From the NCBI GenBank assembly GCA_036387415.1, contig DASVTU010000033.1, positions 248,001-312,000 of the forward strand: a stretch of 64,000 nt of DNA, given 5' to 3'. The DNA comes from DASVTU01 sp036387415 (GTDB lineage Bacteria > Acidobacteriota > Blastocatellia > Pyrinomonadales > Pyrinomonadaceae). Positions within the stretch are counted from its first letter, which is position 1. Every line of letters begins with the position of its first letter. The notes under the pieces are model-generated. The model was not told the DNA's origin. It did no database searches and saw only the letters and a program-made list of their open reading frames with translations. Positions 35,840 to 44,093 of this stretch are shown one piece after another. The translations under genes and the position numbers were made by a program.

Positions 35840-37330
35840 TTACAGCTTTAACGGTCGCCCGTCGGCGTCGCGGAGTGTGAGGCCGAGCGTGCGTGCGATG
35901 GTGGGCGCGATGTCGAGCATGTTGACGATGCCGAGCGAGCCGCGACGTGTAACGCCCGCGCCCGATGCGACGAACGAGGCGCGGTAATCGCGTGTGGTCG
36001 GCAGAAAGCCGTGTGTGCCGCGTCCGTTGATTGGCGCGATGGGCTGACCCGTCAAACTGCCGCCGAAGCTGTAGCCACGCGAGCCTTCAAGCATGAATGC
36101 GGCGCGCGGGTTCGCGCCCATCCTTGTGAGTTGCGCTGCGTCGATGACGCGCAGCACGCCGTCGCGTCCATCCGGCGTCTCTGCCGTTCTCTGTTCATAC
36201 GGGCGAAAAGCGTCGCGCGCACGTCGCAGAGCATCGCGGTCTTGCGGGTCGCGCAGGATGACGGCGCATGAACCGCTCGTCGGGTAAGGTAGCGCGCGCC
36301 AATCGTCCGCGACGACCAGACGCGTACTCCCGTCCGCATTCTTCTCTTCACGGAGTTTCAAGAGTCCGGCGCGTTCCAGAATCACGTAGGGGCGAATCTC
36401 GCGGGAGATGGGGAGAAAACCGTGGTCGCTGAGGATGAAGACCGCCGTCTCGTCGAGCGTTCCGGCTTGGCGTGCGGCGTCGAGAAGACGCGCGACGTAG
36501 GCGTCCGATTTTTCGAGAATGGCAAACGCTTCGGGTGTGAAGGGGCCGAAGTCGTGTTGAAAATGGTCTAGGTCGAAGAGGTGTACGAGCACGACATCGG
36601 GGCGTTTCTCACGGATGAGATACTCCGCCCAACGCGTACGCATGTCGTCGCCCTCGTCCTTTGTCACGCGGCTCAAGACTTCCGGGTCGTGTCTCGAAAT
36701 CTCACCGACGAGGCCACGCGGTCGCGCATGATTGCTAATCTCCGCAAACGTCACGACAAGCGAATCGCCCGGATTCGTGCCCGCCTTCCAAATCTCCGGC
36801 ACGTTCCAGTCGCCCGCGCCCGCCGCGACAGGCCACGACACCAACGCGCTCGTCAATCCTCTCCGCTTCGCTGCTGTCCACAACGTCTCGGCGCGGATGT
36901 CTTCGGCGAACCAGTGCCAACGCTTCGCGGGCAACTGCGGTGCGGGCGGCGGCTCGAAGACTTCGTTGCCGTAGATGCCATGACGACGCGGTGACGCGCC
37001 CGTCACAATCGTCGCGTGCGCCGGATACGTCACCGACGGATAGACAGACACGACGCCCTCCGCCGCCGCGCCCTCGCGCATTAGACGCCTCAGCGTCGGA
37101 ATCTTCAACCCGAACTCGTCGCGCCGCAGGAGATAACGCGCATCGAGTCCATCCAAAGAAATGACGAGCGCACGCTTCGCACCCCTCGCACGCCTTTGGC
37201 TGCGAACGCGTTGAGTCGTAGCGAAGCAGTCGCACGTCATCGCCGCAAGACAAAGAAAAACAAGAAGGGCGACGAATTGCGGACTTCGGAATCCTGAGAG
37301 CGGATTAATCAAAAGATGTTTCTTATTCAT
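35840..37330 (-). CDS. Exported alkaline-phosphatase-superfamily phosphodiesterase
   Basis: The 496-residue protein belongs to the type I phosphodiesterase/nucleotide pyrophosphatase family. Visible are the first metal-site strand ALVISLDGLDARYL, the catalytic-Thr region PSVTYPAHATIVTGASPRRHG, DLDHFQHDFGP, and ILSDHGFLPI. These supply the two-metal site and the Thr nucleophile. An N-terminal hydrophobic segment (VALLVFLCLAAMT) suggests export or membrane tethering. The ATG at 37330 is the best start. The first 20 codons overlap a heptamer repeat element (37274-37371), so the N-terminus (NPLSGFRSPQF) is probably repeat-derived. It lies 69 bases from the leuS stop and is otherwise alone. Confidence 0.9.
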   Translation of the reverse strand: MNKKHLLINPLSGFRSPQFVALLVFLCLAAMTCDCFATTQRVRSQRRARGAKRALVISLDGLDARYLLRRDEFGLKIPTLRRLMREGAAAEGVVSVYPSVTYPAHATIVTGASPRRHGIYGNEVFEPPPAPQLPAKRWHWFAEDIRAETLWTAAKRRGLTSALVSWPVAAGAGDWNVPEIWKAGTNPGDSLVVTFAEISNHARPRGLVGEISRHDPEVLSRVTKDEGDDMRTRWAEYLIREKRPDVVLVHLFDLDHFQHDFGPFTPEAFAILEKSDAYVARLLDAARQAGTLDETAVFILSDHGFLPISREIRPYVILERAGLLKLREEKNADGSTRLVVADDWRALPYPTSGSCAVILRDPQDRDALRRARDAFRPYEQRTAETPDGRDGVLRVIDAAQLTRMGANPRAAFMLEGSRGYSFGGSLTGQPIAPINGRGTHGFLPTTRDYRASFVASGAGVTRRGSLGIVNMLDIAPTIARTLGLTLRDADGRPLKL

Positions 37331-37371
37331 AATCCACATTCCGCATTCCGAAATCCGCAATGGCGAATCCC
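37274..37371. repeat. Heptamer-array element, family D, overlapping a gene start
   Basis: The right arm 37327-37371 has units AATCCAC, ATTCCGC, ATTCCGA, AATCCGC, AATGGCG. The left arm about 37274-37312 has inverted units (minus strand GATTCCG, AAGTCCG, CAATTC). The element covers the start codon and signal-peptide region of the phosphodiesterase gene. Confidence 0.7.
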
Positions 37372-37399
37372 ACCCGTCCTGTTGAATTTCTTCATCCGT

Positions 37400-39964
37400 T
37401 TATCTCACGACGATGTTGACGAGGCGTTGCGGGATGACGACGACCTTGACGACATTTTTGCCGTCCGTCCATGCGCGCACTTTCTCGTCGGCGAGCGCGG
37501 CTTCGCGCAGGGCGTCTTCGGTAGTGTCGTGTGTCGCACGGATGCGTGCGCGGAGTTTGCCGTTGACCTGCACGGGTATCTCCAATTCCTCTTTGCGCGC
37601 GAGCGCGTCGTCCGCGACAGGCCAACGCGCCGCGCCGCCATCGCCGCCGAGCAAGCCGCCTTCGTGGCCGAGCGATTCCCACATCTCCTCCGAGACGTGC
37701 GGCGCATACGGCGCGAGCATGACGACCAACGATTCCAGAGCTTCGCGCACGGCGAAGAGTTCGGCGGGCGTGGCCTTCTCCGGCGCGATTTGAGAATCGC
37801 CGAGCGCGTTCGACAGTTCCATCAACGCCGCGACGTTGACGTTCAAATGAAGACGCTCGAAGTCTTCCGTCATGCGTGCAATCGTGCGATGCGTGGCGTG
37901 TCTGAGCGTGCGCGCCGCCGCGCTCGCGTCTTCGGCGGGCGTGGCTTCGGTGGGCGCATCCCTCAGAGCATCGCGCCAGCGCCACACGAAGTTGTAGACG
38001 CGACGCAGGAAACGCACCGCGCCGTCAATGCCGCTTTCCGACCAACGCAGTTCGTTTTCGGGCGGCGCGGCGAAGAGGATGAACAGACGCACGGCGTCTG
38101 CGCCGTAGGCTTCAATCATCTCGTCGGGGTCAACGCCGTTGCCGCGAGACTTCGACATGCGTTTCCATTCGTCCGTGCCCGCGACGATGTTGGTCACCAT
38201 GCCTTGCGTCATCAGTTTCTTGACGGGTTCGTTGAACGAGATGAGTCCCATGTCGCGCATCGCCTTTGTCCAGAAACGCGTGTAGAGCAAGTGCATGACG
38301 GCATGGTCGATGCCGCCGATGTACTGCTCGACGGGTGTCCAGTAAGCAATCGTCTCTTTGTCGAACGGTGCATCGGCGTTGTGCGGGTCGGTGTAACGAA
38401 AGAAGTACCAGGACGAATCGACAAACGTATCCATCGTGTCCGTCTCGCGTCGCGCCGCGCGCCCGCACTTCGGGCAAGTCGTCTGGACAAACTCTGCGAC
38501 GGTGGCGAGCGGCGATTGTCCCGTCGCTTTGAAGTCGGCGTGCTCTGGCAACTCGACTGGCAAGTCCTGCTCCGGCACGGCGACTGTGCCGCAGTCGTCG
38601 CAGTAGATAATCGGAATCGGCGCGCCCCAGAAACGCTGCCGCGAGATGCCCCAATCGCGCAGGCGATACGTGACTGCGCCGCCACCGAAGCCTTGCTCCT
38701 GTGCGTGCTGCGCCATCTCTGCAATAGCGTCTTCGGAGAGTTTGCCGCCCCAGTGGTCGCTGTTGACGAGGATGCCGTAGTCCGTGAAGGCGTGCGGCAT
38801 GATGGCCGACTGGTCGAGCACTTCTTCGTCGCGCGGGATGGATTCCTGTTCGTGCGTGATGCGTTCGATGACGCGACGGACGGGCAGAGTGTATTTTTGC
38901 GCGAACTCGAAATCGCGTTCGTCGTGCGCCGGAACCGACATCACCGCGCCCGTCCCGTACTCCATCAACACGTAGTTCGCCACCCACACAGGGATGCTCT
39001 CGCCGCTAAACGGATTGACGGCGATGAGTCCGGTGTTGATACCTTCCTTCTCTTCCTCCTCGCCCGCCAACTTCACGGAGATGCTGCGCTCCGACGTGAC
39101 GCGCGCGACGAAACGCTCGACATCCGCCTTCAACGTCGAACCCTCCAACAGTTTCATCAGCAGAGGATGTTCGGCGGCGAGGACGATGGCGGTTGCGCCG
39201 TAAATCGTGTCGATGCGCGTGGTGAAGATGCGTATGCGTTCGTCTGTGTCCTTGATGGCGAAATCGACGTACGCACCGACGCTGCGACCAATCCAGTTGC
39301 GCTGCATCGTCAGGACGCGCTCCGGCCAGCCCGCTTCTATCTCGGCCATGTCGTCTAACAACTGCTGCGCGTATTCCGTGATGCGTATGAACCACTGTTC
39401 CAGGTCTTTCTTCACGACCGGAGTTTCGCAGCGCCAACAGACGCCGCCCGACGATTGCTCGTTCGACAAAACCGTCTCTTCCTTCGGACACCAGTTGACG
39501 GGCGACACGCGCTTGTAAGCCAACCCGCGCTCGTACATCTTCAGGAAGAACCATTGATCCCACTTGTAATAGTCGGGGCGATGCGCGGCAATCTCGCGCC
39601 GCCAATCGTAGCTCACGCCGAGGCGTTGCAGTTGCCCGCGCATGTGCACGATGTTCTCTTCCGTCCATTCGCGCGGGTTCACGCCGCGTTTAATCGCCGC
39701 CTGCTCGGCGGGTTGGCCGAAGCTGTCCCAACCAATCGGATGCAGGACGTTGAAGCCGCGCAGACGCTTGTACCAAGAGAGCGCGTCGCCGATGGAATAG
39801 TTTCGCACGTGACCCATGTGCAGAAAGCCCGACGGATAAGGCAACATTTCCAGACAGTAAAACTTCGGACGCCCGTCCTCGCGTTCCACCGCGAACGCGC
39901 CCGACTCCTTCCAATGTCGTTGCCACTTCTCTTCTATCTTTTCAGGAAAATATTTTTCGTCCAT
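37400..39964 (-). CDS. leuS: Leucyl-tRNA synthetase
   Basis: LeuRS charges tRNA-Leu with leucine in the cytoplasm. The 854-residue protein is full length. Class I signatures are present: the HIGH-type HMGH in PYPSGFLHMGHVRNY and the KMSKS-type KRMSKSRGNGVDPDE. A zinc-type cluster with CPKC occurs mid-protein, and the CP1 editing insert (GTGAVMSVPAHDERDFEFA) is intact. A C-terminal anticodon-binding helical domain and a small VNGKLR-type terminal domain follow. Start: MDEKYFPEKIEEKWQ at 39964 matches the family; an open frame continues 23 codons upstream. Upstream to 40336 there is no gene. Confidence 0.98.
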   Translation of the reverse strand: MDEKYFPEKIEEKWQRHWKESGAFAVEREDGRPKFYCLEMLPYPSGFLHMGHVRNYSIGDALSWYKRLRGFNVLHPIGWDSFGQPAEQAAIKRGVNPREWTEENIVHMRGQLQRLGVSYDWRREIAAHRPDYYKWDQWFFLKMYERGLAYKRVSPVNWCPKEETVLSNEQSSGGVCWRCETPVVKKDLEQWFIRITEYAQQLLDDMAEIEAGWPERVLTMQRNWIGRSVGAYVDFAIKDTDERIRIFTTRIDTIYGATAIVLAAEHPLLMKLLEGSTLKADVERFVARVTSERSISVKLAGEEEEKEGINTGLIAVNPFSGESIPVWVANYVLMEYGTGAVMSVPAHDERDFEFAQKYTLPVRRVIERITHEQESIPRDEEVLDQSAIMPHAFTDYGILVNSDHWGGKLSEDAIAEMAQHAQEQGFGGGAVTYRLRDWGISRQRFWGAPIPIIYCDDCGTVAVPEQDLPVELPEHADFKATGQSPLATVAEFVQTTCPKCGRAARRETDTMDTFVDSSWYFFRYTDPHNADAPFDKETIAYWTPVEQYIGGIDHAVMHLLYTRFWTKAMRDMGLISFNEPVKKLMTQGMVTNIVAGTDEWKRMSKSRGNGVDPDEMIEAYGADAVRLFILFAAPPENELRWSESGIDGAVRFLRRVYNFVWRWRDALRDAPTEATPAEDASAAARTLRHATHRTIARMTEDFERLHLNVNVAALMELSNALGDSQIAPEKATPAELFAVREALESLVVMLAPYAPHVSEEMWESLGHEGGLLGGDGGAARWPVADDALARKEELEIPVQVNGKLRARIRATHDTTEDALREAALADEKVRAWTDGKNVVKVVVIPQRLVNIVVR

Positions 39965-40336
39965 GATTCTCGACACCTTCCTTAACGTGCAGACAATTAA
40001 ACACGAACCGAACCGACGCGCAAAGCGAGACACGCACCTCTTGCGCGCGCTCTTCCGGTCGATTCAATTGAACTGTTTTTGCGTGGAATGTCCGCCGCAC
40101 CGTCCGCCGCGCACTACTCAAGCGCGGTCGCCACGGAGCGGCAACGTAAGGAGGAGTTTTACAGGATGGTCAAAACGTTTCATCTTCAAACTTAACGCTC
40201 AACTTCTCGAAAAGGTTTCGCCATGTTAGCGCACTCTACACAAACTTGTCGAACTCAAATTTCGACATACCGACGCCGCGACGTTGCCGTCGTAATTGAT
40301 AATTCCGGCGACCTTTACGGTAGTTGAGCTTTCTTG
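39965..40336. other. Intergenic region between nfo and leuS
   Basis: About 370 bases without a credible gene. It holds the leuS promoter region. An AGGAGG is followed on the + strand by only nine codons, too short to call. No repeat array was found here. Confidence 0.5.
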
Positions 40337-41206
40337 TTATTCAACGCTTTCGACGAATGAACGCAGCACTTTGAGATTACCCGCGTCGTCGCGTTCTTCG
40401 TCCTGCGGGGTTTCGAGAAGGAATGCGGCGTGCGCGAGTCGTGGATGACGTGCGATGCGGCGCAAGGGTTCTGCGCCGATGTGTCCGAGGCCGATGTGCC
40501 AGTGGCGGTCAACGCGTGAGTTGTAGGCGGCGCGGGAATCGTTGAAGTGGATGGCGCGGACGTTGGCGAGGCCAACGTTGTGTTCAAGCGCGTCGAGCGT
40601 GGCGGCGAGGCCGTCTTCGTCGCGGAAGTCGTATCCGGCGGTGAAGGCGTGGGCGGTGTCGAAGCAAACGCCGAGACGAAGCGTGGGGCAGCGTTCGATG
40701 ATTTCGCGTAGATGCTCGAAGCGATGACCGATGCATTCGCCCTGACCGGCGGTGTTTTCCAGCAAGACGCGAAAGTCGCCGAGGTCGAGACCGTCCGATG
40801 CTTCCATCAAACTCTCGGCGCAAGTGCGTATCGCATCCGCCTCGCACGCGCCACGCGCGCTGCCCGGATGCACAACGAGGAAATCCGCGCCGAGCAGGAT
40901 TCCACGTTCAATCTCTTCGCGGAAGGCGCGGATGGATTTCGCGCGAATCCCTACGTCGGCGGTGGCGAGGTTGACGAGATAGTTGGCATGAATGACGACG
41001 GGCGTGATGCCTGTCTCGTCGCGCAACGCGCGGAAACGTTCGACCTCTTCCGTGCCGAGCGGTCGCGCCTGCCAGCCGCGCGGGTTGCGCGAAAAGATTT
41101 GCACCGTATCGCAACCGAGTTGCTGCGCCTTCAGCAGAGCGTTCTGCAAGCCGCCCGCAATCGGAGCGTGCAGGCCGATGCGCGGACGAGAGAAAGATTG
41201 ATTCAT
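40337..41206 (-). CDS. nfo: Endonuclease IV (AP endonuclease family 2)
   Basis: Endonuclease IV cuts the backbone 5' of abasic sites in base-excision repair and uses three zinc ions in a TIM barrel. The 289-residue protein shows the metal and family signatures: IGLHAPIAGG, VVIHANYLVNLA, LLENTAGQG, CFDTAHAFTAGYDF and HFNDSRAAYNSRVDRHWHIGLGHIG. The start is ambiguous. ATGs at 41224, 41215 and 41206 all lie within the arm of a repeat element, and the first residues MNQSF are encoded by it. I choose 41206 because the conserved region begins soon after. No SOS-type regulator site was evident. Confidence 0.95.
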   Translation of the reverse strand: MNQSFSRPRIGLHAPIAGGLQNALLKAQQLGCDTVQIFSRNPRGWQARPLGTEEVERFRALRDETGITPVVIHANYLVNLATADVGIRAKSIRAFREEIERGILLGADFLVVHPGSARGACEADAIRTCAESLMEASDGLDLGDFRVLLENTAGQGECIGHRFEHLREIIERCPTLRLGVCFDTAHAFTAGYDFRDEDGLAATLDALEHNVGLANVRAIHFNDSRAAYNSRVDRHWHIGLGHIGAEPLRRIARHPRLAHAAFLLETPQDEERDDAGNLKVLRSFVESVE

Positions 41207-41325
41207 CCGACTCATTTTCCCCATTGATTCATTTACTCTCGAACCTTGTTTGCTTGCTGAAAACACCCGTTTGCTTCCCTCGCCTGCCCAAATGAAACAA
41301 TGAATCAATGAGCCGATGAATCAAT
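41197..41325. repeat. Octamer-array element, family C copy 2
   Basis: The left arm 41197-41233 repeats ATTGATTC with ATCCGACT between copies. The right arm 41290-41325 has inverted GAATCAAT, GAGCCGAT, GAATCAAT. It spans the start of nfo and ends four bases before the stop of the dipeptidase gene. Confidence 0.78.
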
Positions 41326-41328
41326 CTT

Positions 41329-42633
41329 TTATCGTCTCTCGACTTCTTCCATGACGCGCAGGATGTTGCCGCCGAGAATTTTGTGCACGTCGGTTTCGGA
41401 ATAACCACGGCGCAGGAGTTCTGTCGTGAGATTCGGCAACTCCGCGACGTTGGAGAGGTCGTACGGCGTGGCCTGAATGCCGTCGAAATCGGAGCCGATG
41501 CCGACGTGATCTATTCCTGTGAGGCGCACGATATGGTCGATGTGGTCAACGAGGCGCGCGAGCGAAACGGGCGGGAGGCGTCGCGCGTATTCGCGTTCGC
41601 GCACGCGGTCGCGCGCGATGCGTTTCTGCGAAGGTGTGCCGTGGGCGCGTTGCGACGCTTCTCTGACCGACGCGGCAATCTCCGCATCGACGCGCTCCTT
41701 CTTTTCGCGCCAGCCCGGCTCGAAGAAGGCCGGATAAAAGACGACGCAGACGACGCCGCCCTTTTTCGCCAGCGCATGAATCTGTTCGTCGTCCAAGTTG
41801 CGATGGACGTTGGCGATTGAGCGCGCGTTGGAGTGTGTGGCGATAACGGGCTTCGTGGAAGCATCGAGGATGTCCCAGAAGGTTTTGTCGGAAACGTGCG
41901 AAACGTCAACCATCATGCCGAGACGATTCATCTCGCGGACGACCGAGCGACCGAAATCATTAAGCCCGCGCGTCTGCCCCACGGCGTCGCCGGACGAACC
42001 CGCCCAACTGGTGCTGTGCGTCCACGTCAGAGACATGTAACGCACGCCCATCCGGTAATAACGTTCGACGTTTTCCAGTCGCTCGTCAATCGCATAGCCA
42101 CCTTCCAAGCCCATCAGCGCGGAGAGTTTTCCTTCGGCGGCGATGCGGCGAATGTCTGCGGCGTTGGAAGCGAGTTCCCACGTCTCCGGGTGCTGTTCAG
42201 CGAGCGCGCGGACGGCGGCAATCTGCGCGTCGGCGCGACGAATAGCCCCTTCGCCCTTGACGCCGTAATACTCAGGCTCGACCCAGATGGAAAAGAACTG
42301 CGCGTCGAGTCCGCCTTGCTTCATGCGCGGCGCGTCGAGATGCGTGGTCGTCAATCTCTGATTGATGTCCGCGCCTTCGTCGAGCATGAATTGAACGGTG
42401 TCGGCGTGCATGTCGATGGCGATGGCACGCGCGTGGATGGCGGCGGGGTCGCTGGCGTTGTCGTTTCGAGACGCGGCGGGCGCGGCGTCGGTCGTCGGGC
42501 GTGCGGGTGTTGGTTCCTGAGCGTTTTCGGGCATGCGGCAACCTTTGAAGATGAAGACGTTGATGAGCAGCACGACGACGATTCCGGCGAGAACCGCGTC
42601 CGGCACTGCGTCCGACCTTGCACAATGCTTCAT
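41329..42633 (-). CDS. Membrane dipeptidase (renal dipeptidase family, M19)
   Basis: The 434-residue protein is a zinc dipeptidase that hydrolyses dipeptides, in some members with D-residues or beta-lactam-like bonds. An N-terminal hydrophobic anchor (LAGIVVVLLINVFIF) directs it to the membrane or periplasm. Zinc-site motifs are present: IDMHADTVQ, LMGLEGG, MMVDVSHVSD, VIATHSNARS and IDHVGIGSDFDG. All metal ligands expected for the family appear intact. The ATG at 42633 precedes the anchor directly; an open frame runs 48 codons further upstream. It is divergent from ilvE. Confidence 0.93.
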   Translation of the reverse strand: MKHCARSDAVPDAVLAGIVVVLLINVFIFKGCRMPENAQEPTPARPTTDAAPAASRNDNASDPAAIHARAIAIDMHADTVQFMLDEGADINQRLTTTHLDAPRMKQGGLDAQFFSIWVEPEYYGVKGEGAIRRADAQIAAVRALAEQHPETWELASNAADIRRIAAEGKLSALMGLEGGYAIDERLENVERYYRMGVRYMSLTWTHSTSWAGSSGDAVGQTRGLNDFGRSVVREMNRLGMMVDVSHVSDKTFWDILDASTKPVIATHSNARSIANVHRNLDDEQIHALAKKGGVVCVVFYPAFFEPGWREKKERVDAEIAASVREASQRAHGTPSQKRIARDRVREREYARRLPPVSLARLVDHIDHIVRLTGIDHVGIGSDFDGIQATPYDLSNVAELPNLTTELLRRGYSETDVHKILGGNILRVMEEVERR

Positions 42634-42847
42634 GAAGTGGAAGACCGACCTCGTTCGGCGTCTATCTTTTTGGATGAAACCGTGAGGATGGTACGCCGCG
42701 CGTAAGGTGCGAAGCAAGCGTGTTCTGAAGGGTTGCCGCCTTGCCAACCGACGCCCGTTTACGGTATCGTGCATCACCTTAGAAACCGTAAATAACTGCT
42801 CCCGTCGAAACCGTTTTTGACCGGAGACGGCGGCGCGCGACGCATGC

Positions 42848-42877
42848 TTGCACCGCCCGTTTTGCCTGTTTTATACA
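42848..42877 (+). promoter_or_regulatory. Predicted ilvE promoter
   Basis: TTGCAC (42848-42853), an 18-base spacer and TATACA (42872-42877) precede AAGGAG and the ATG at 42907. Confidence 0.55.
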
Positions 42878-42906
42878 ATCATCGACAGCCTTAAGGAGTA
42901 ACCGGA

Positions 42907-44001
42907 ATGTTCGCAGACGATGCCCCGAAAAAAGATGTGAAGACCGTGAAGATTGTTTCCGAGGTGTGGTACAACGGACAGTTTGTGAAGTGGGAAGATG
43001 CGCGCGTCCACGTCATGTCGCATGTGCTGCATTACGGTTCCAGCGTCTTCGAGGGCATCCGTTGTTACTCGACCAAAGGCGGCCCCGCCATCTTTCGCCT
43101 GCGCGAACACATGCAACGCCTCTTGAACTCCGCCAAGATTTATCGCATGGAACATGGCTGGACGCTCGACGAATTGTGCGACGGCGCGGTCGAACTCGTC
43201 CGTCGTGGCGGACTCAAACAGTGTTACCTGCGACCGATTATCTTTCGTAGTCTCGACGAAGAACATCCAGCGTTCGGCGTCAATCCGTTTCCGAACCCGT
43301 TGGCCTGCTACATCGGCGCGTGGGATTGGGGCAAGTATCTCGGCGACGAGGCGATTGAACAGGGCGTGGATGTGTGCGTCTCGACGTGGAACCGACTGAC
43401 GCCGAACACGATGCCTGTCATGGCGAAGTCGGGCGCGAACTACATGAATTCGCAACTCATCAAGATGGAAGCCCTCAAGAACGGCTATGCCGAAGGCATC
43501 GCGCTCGACGACCGTGGCTTCGTCTCCGAAGGCTCCGGCGAGAATATCTTTCTCATTCACGACGGCAAGGTCATCACGCCGCCGCTTTCGTCTTCCATCC
43601 TTCCTGGCATCACACGCGATAGTGTGATTCAGATTTGCCGCGAGTTGGAGATACCCATCGCCGAGACGGGCATCCAACGCGCCGCGCTCTATCTCGCCGA
43701 CGAACTTTTCTTCACCGGAACCGCCGCCGAAGTGACGCCCATTCGCAGCGTTGACCGCATCCAAATCGGCACGGGCAAACGCGGCGAAATCACCGCACGC
43801 ATCCAGCAAGCCTTCTTCGACGTAACTTCCGGCACGCGCCCTGCGCCCGGCGCATGGCTCACTTATGTCAATCAAGCCAACCCCGCGACCGACAGCGAAA
43901 ACGGAGGAGAGACCAGCGCGCGTGTAGATGAAGAGAATGAAAGTGGACTGGCCGAACTCGACGAACCCGTCGCGCGTTTCAGCGCAGTCGCAACCGACTG
44001 A
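42907..44001 (+). CDS. ilvE: Branched-chain amino acid aminotransferase
   Basis: IlvE moves the amino group between glutamate and branched-chain 2-oxo acids, the last step of Leu, Ile and Val synthesis. The 364-residue fold-type IV protein has HYGSSVFEGIRCY, the PLP lysine in PVMAKSGANYMNS (Lys174), EGIALDDRGFVSEGSGEN, and SSSILPGITRDSV. These are complete for the family. A C-terminal extension of about 55 residues beyond the usual end is Glu/Asp/Asn-rich and of no known function. AAGGAG lies eight bases before the ATG. The gene stands alone with its own promoter and terminator. Confidence 0.96.
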   Translation: MFADDAPKKDVKTVKIVSEVWYNGQFVKWEDARVHVMSHVLHYGSSVFEGIRCYSTKGGPAIFRLREHMQRLLNSAKIYRMEHGWTLDELCDGAVELVRRGGLKQCYLRPIIFRSLDEEHPAFGVNPFPNPLACYIGAWDWGKYLGDEAIEQGVDVCVSTWNRLTPNTMPVMAKSGANYMNSQLIKMEALKNGYAEGIALDDRGFVSEGSGENIFLIHDGKVITPPLSSSILPGITRDSVIQICRELEIPIAETGIQRAALYLADELFFTGTAAEVTPIRSVDRIQIGTGKRGEITARIQQAFFDVTSGTRPAPGAWLTYVNQANPATDSENGGETSARVDEENESGLAELDEPVARFSAVATD

Positions 44002-44040
44002 GCGACAGAGCGCGCGGCACTTTACGTCACAAAGAAAAAG

Positions 44041-44078
44041 GGCTTCGACTGAAACGTTTCAGTCGAAGCCTTTTTCTT
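44041..44078. terminator. Bidirectional rho-independent terminator
   Basis: A perfect 30-base palindrome (44041-44070) is preceded by AAAGAAAAA and followed by TTTTTCTT, so it works on both strands. It separates the convergent ilvE and patatin genes. Confidence 0.95.
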
Positions 44079-44093
44079 GTAATGCGCGTTTGA

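Noticed and set aside
37316..39358. Long open frame antisense to leuS
   Set aside because: Mirror frame of a certain essential gene; no recognisable domain.
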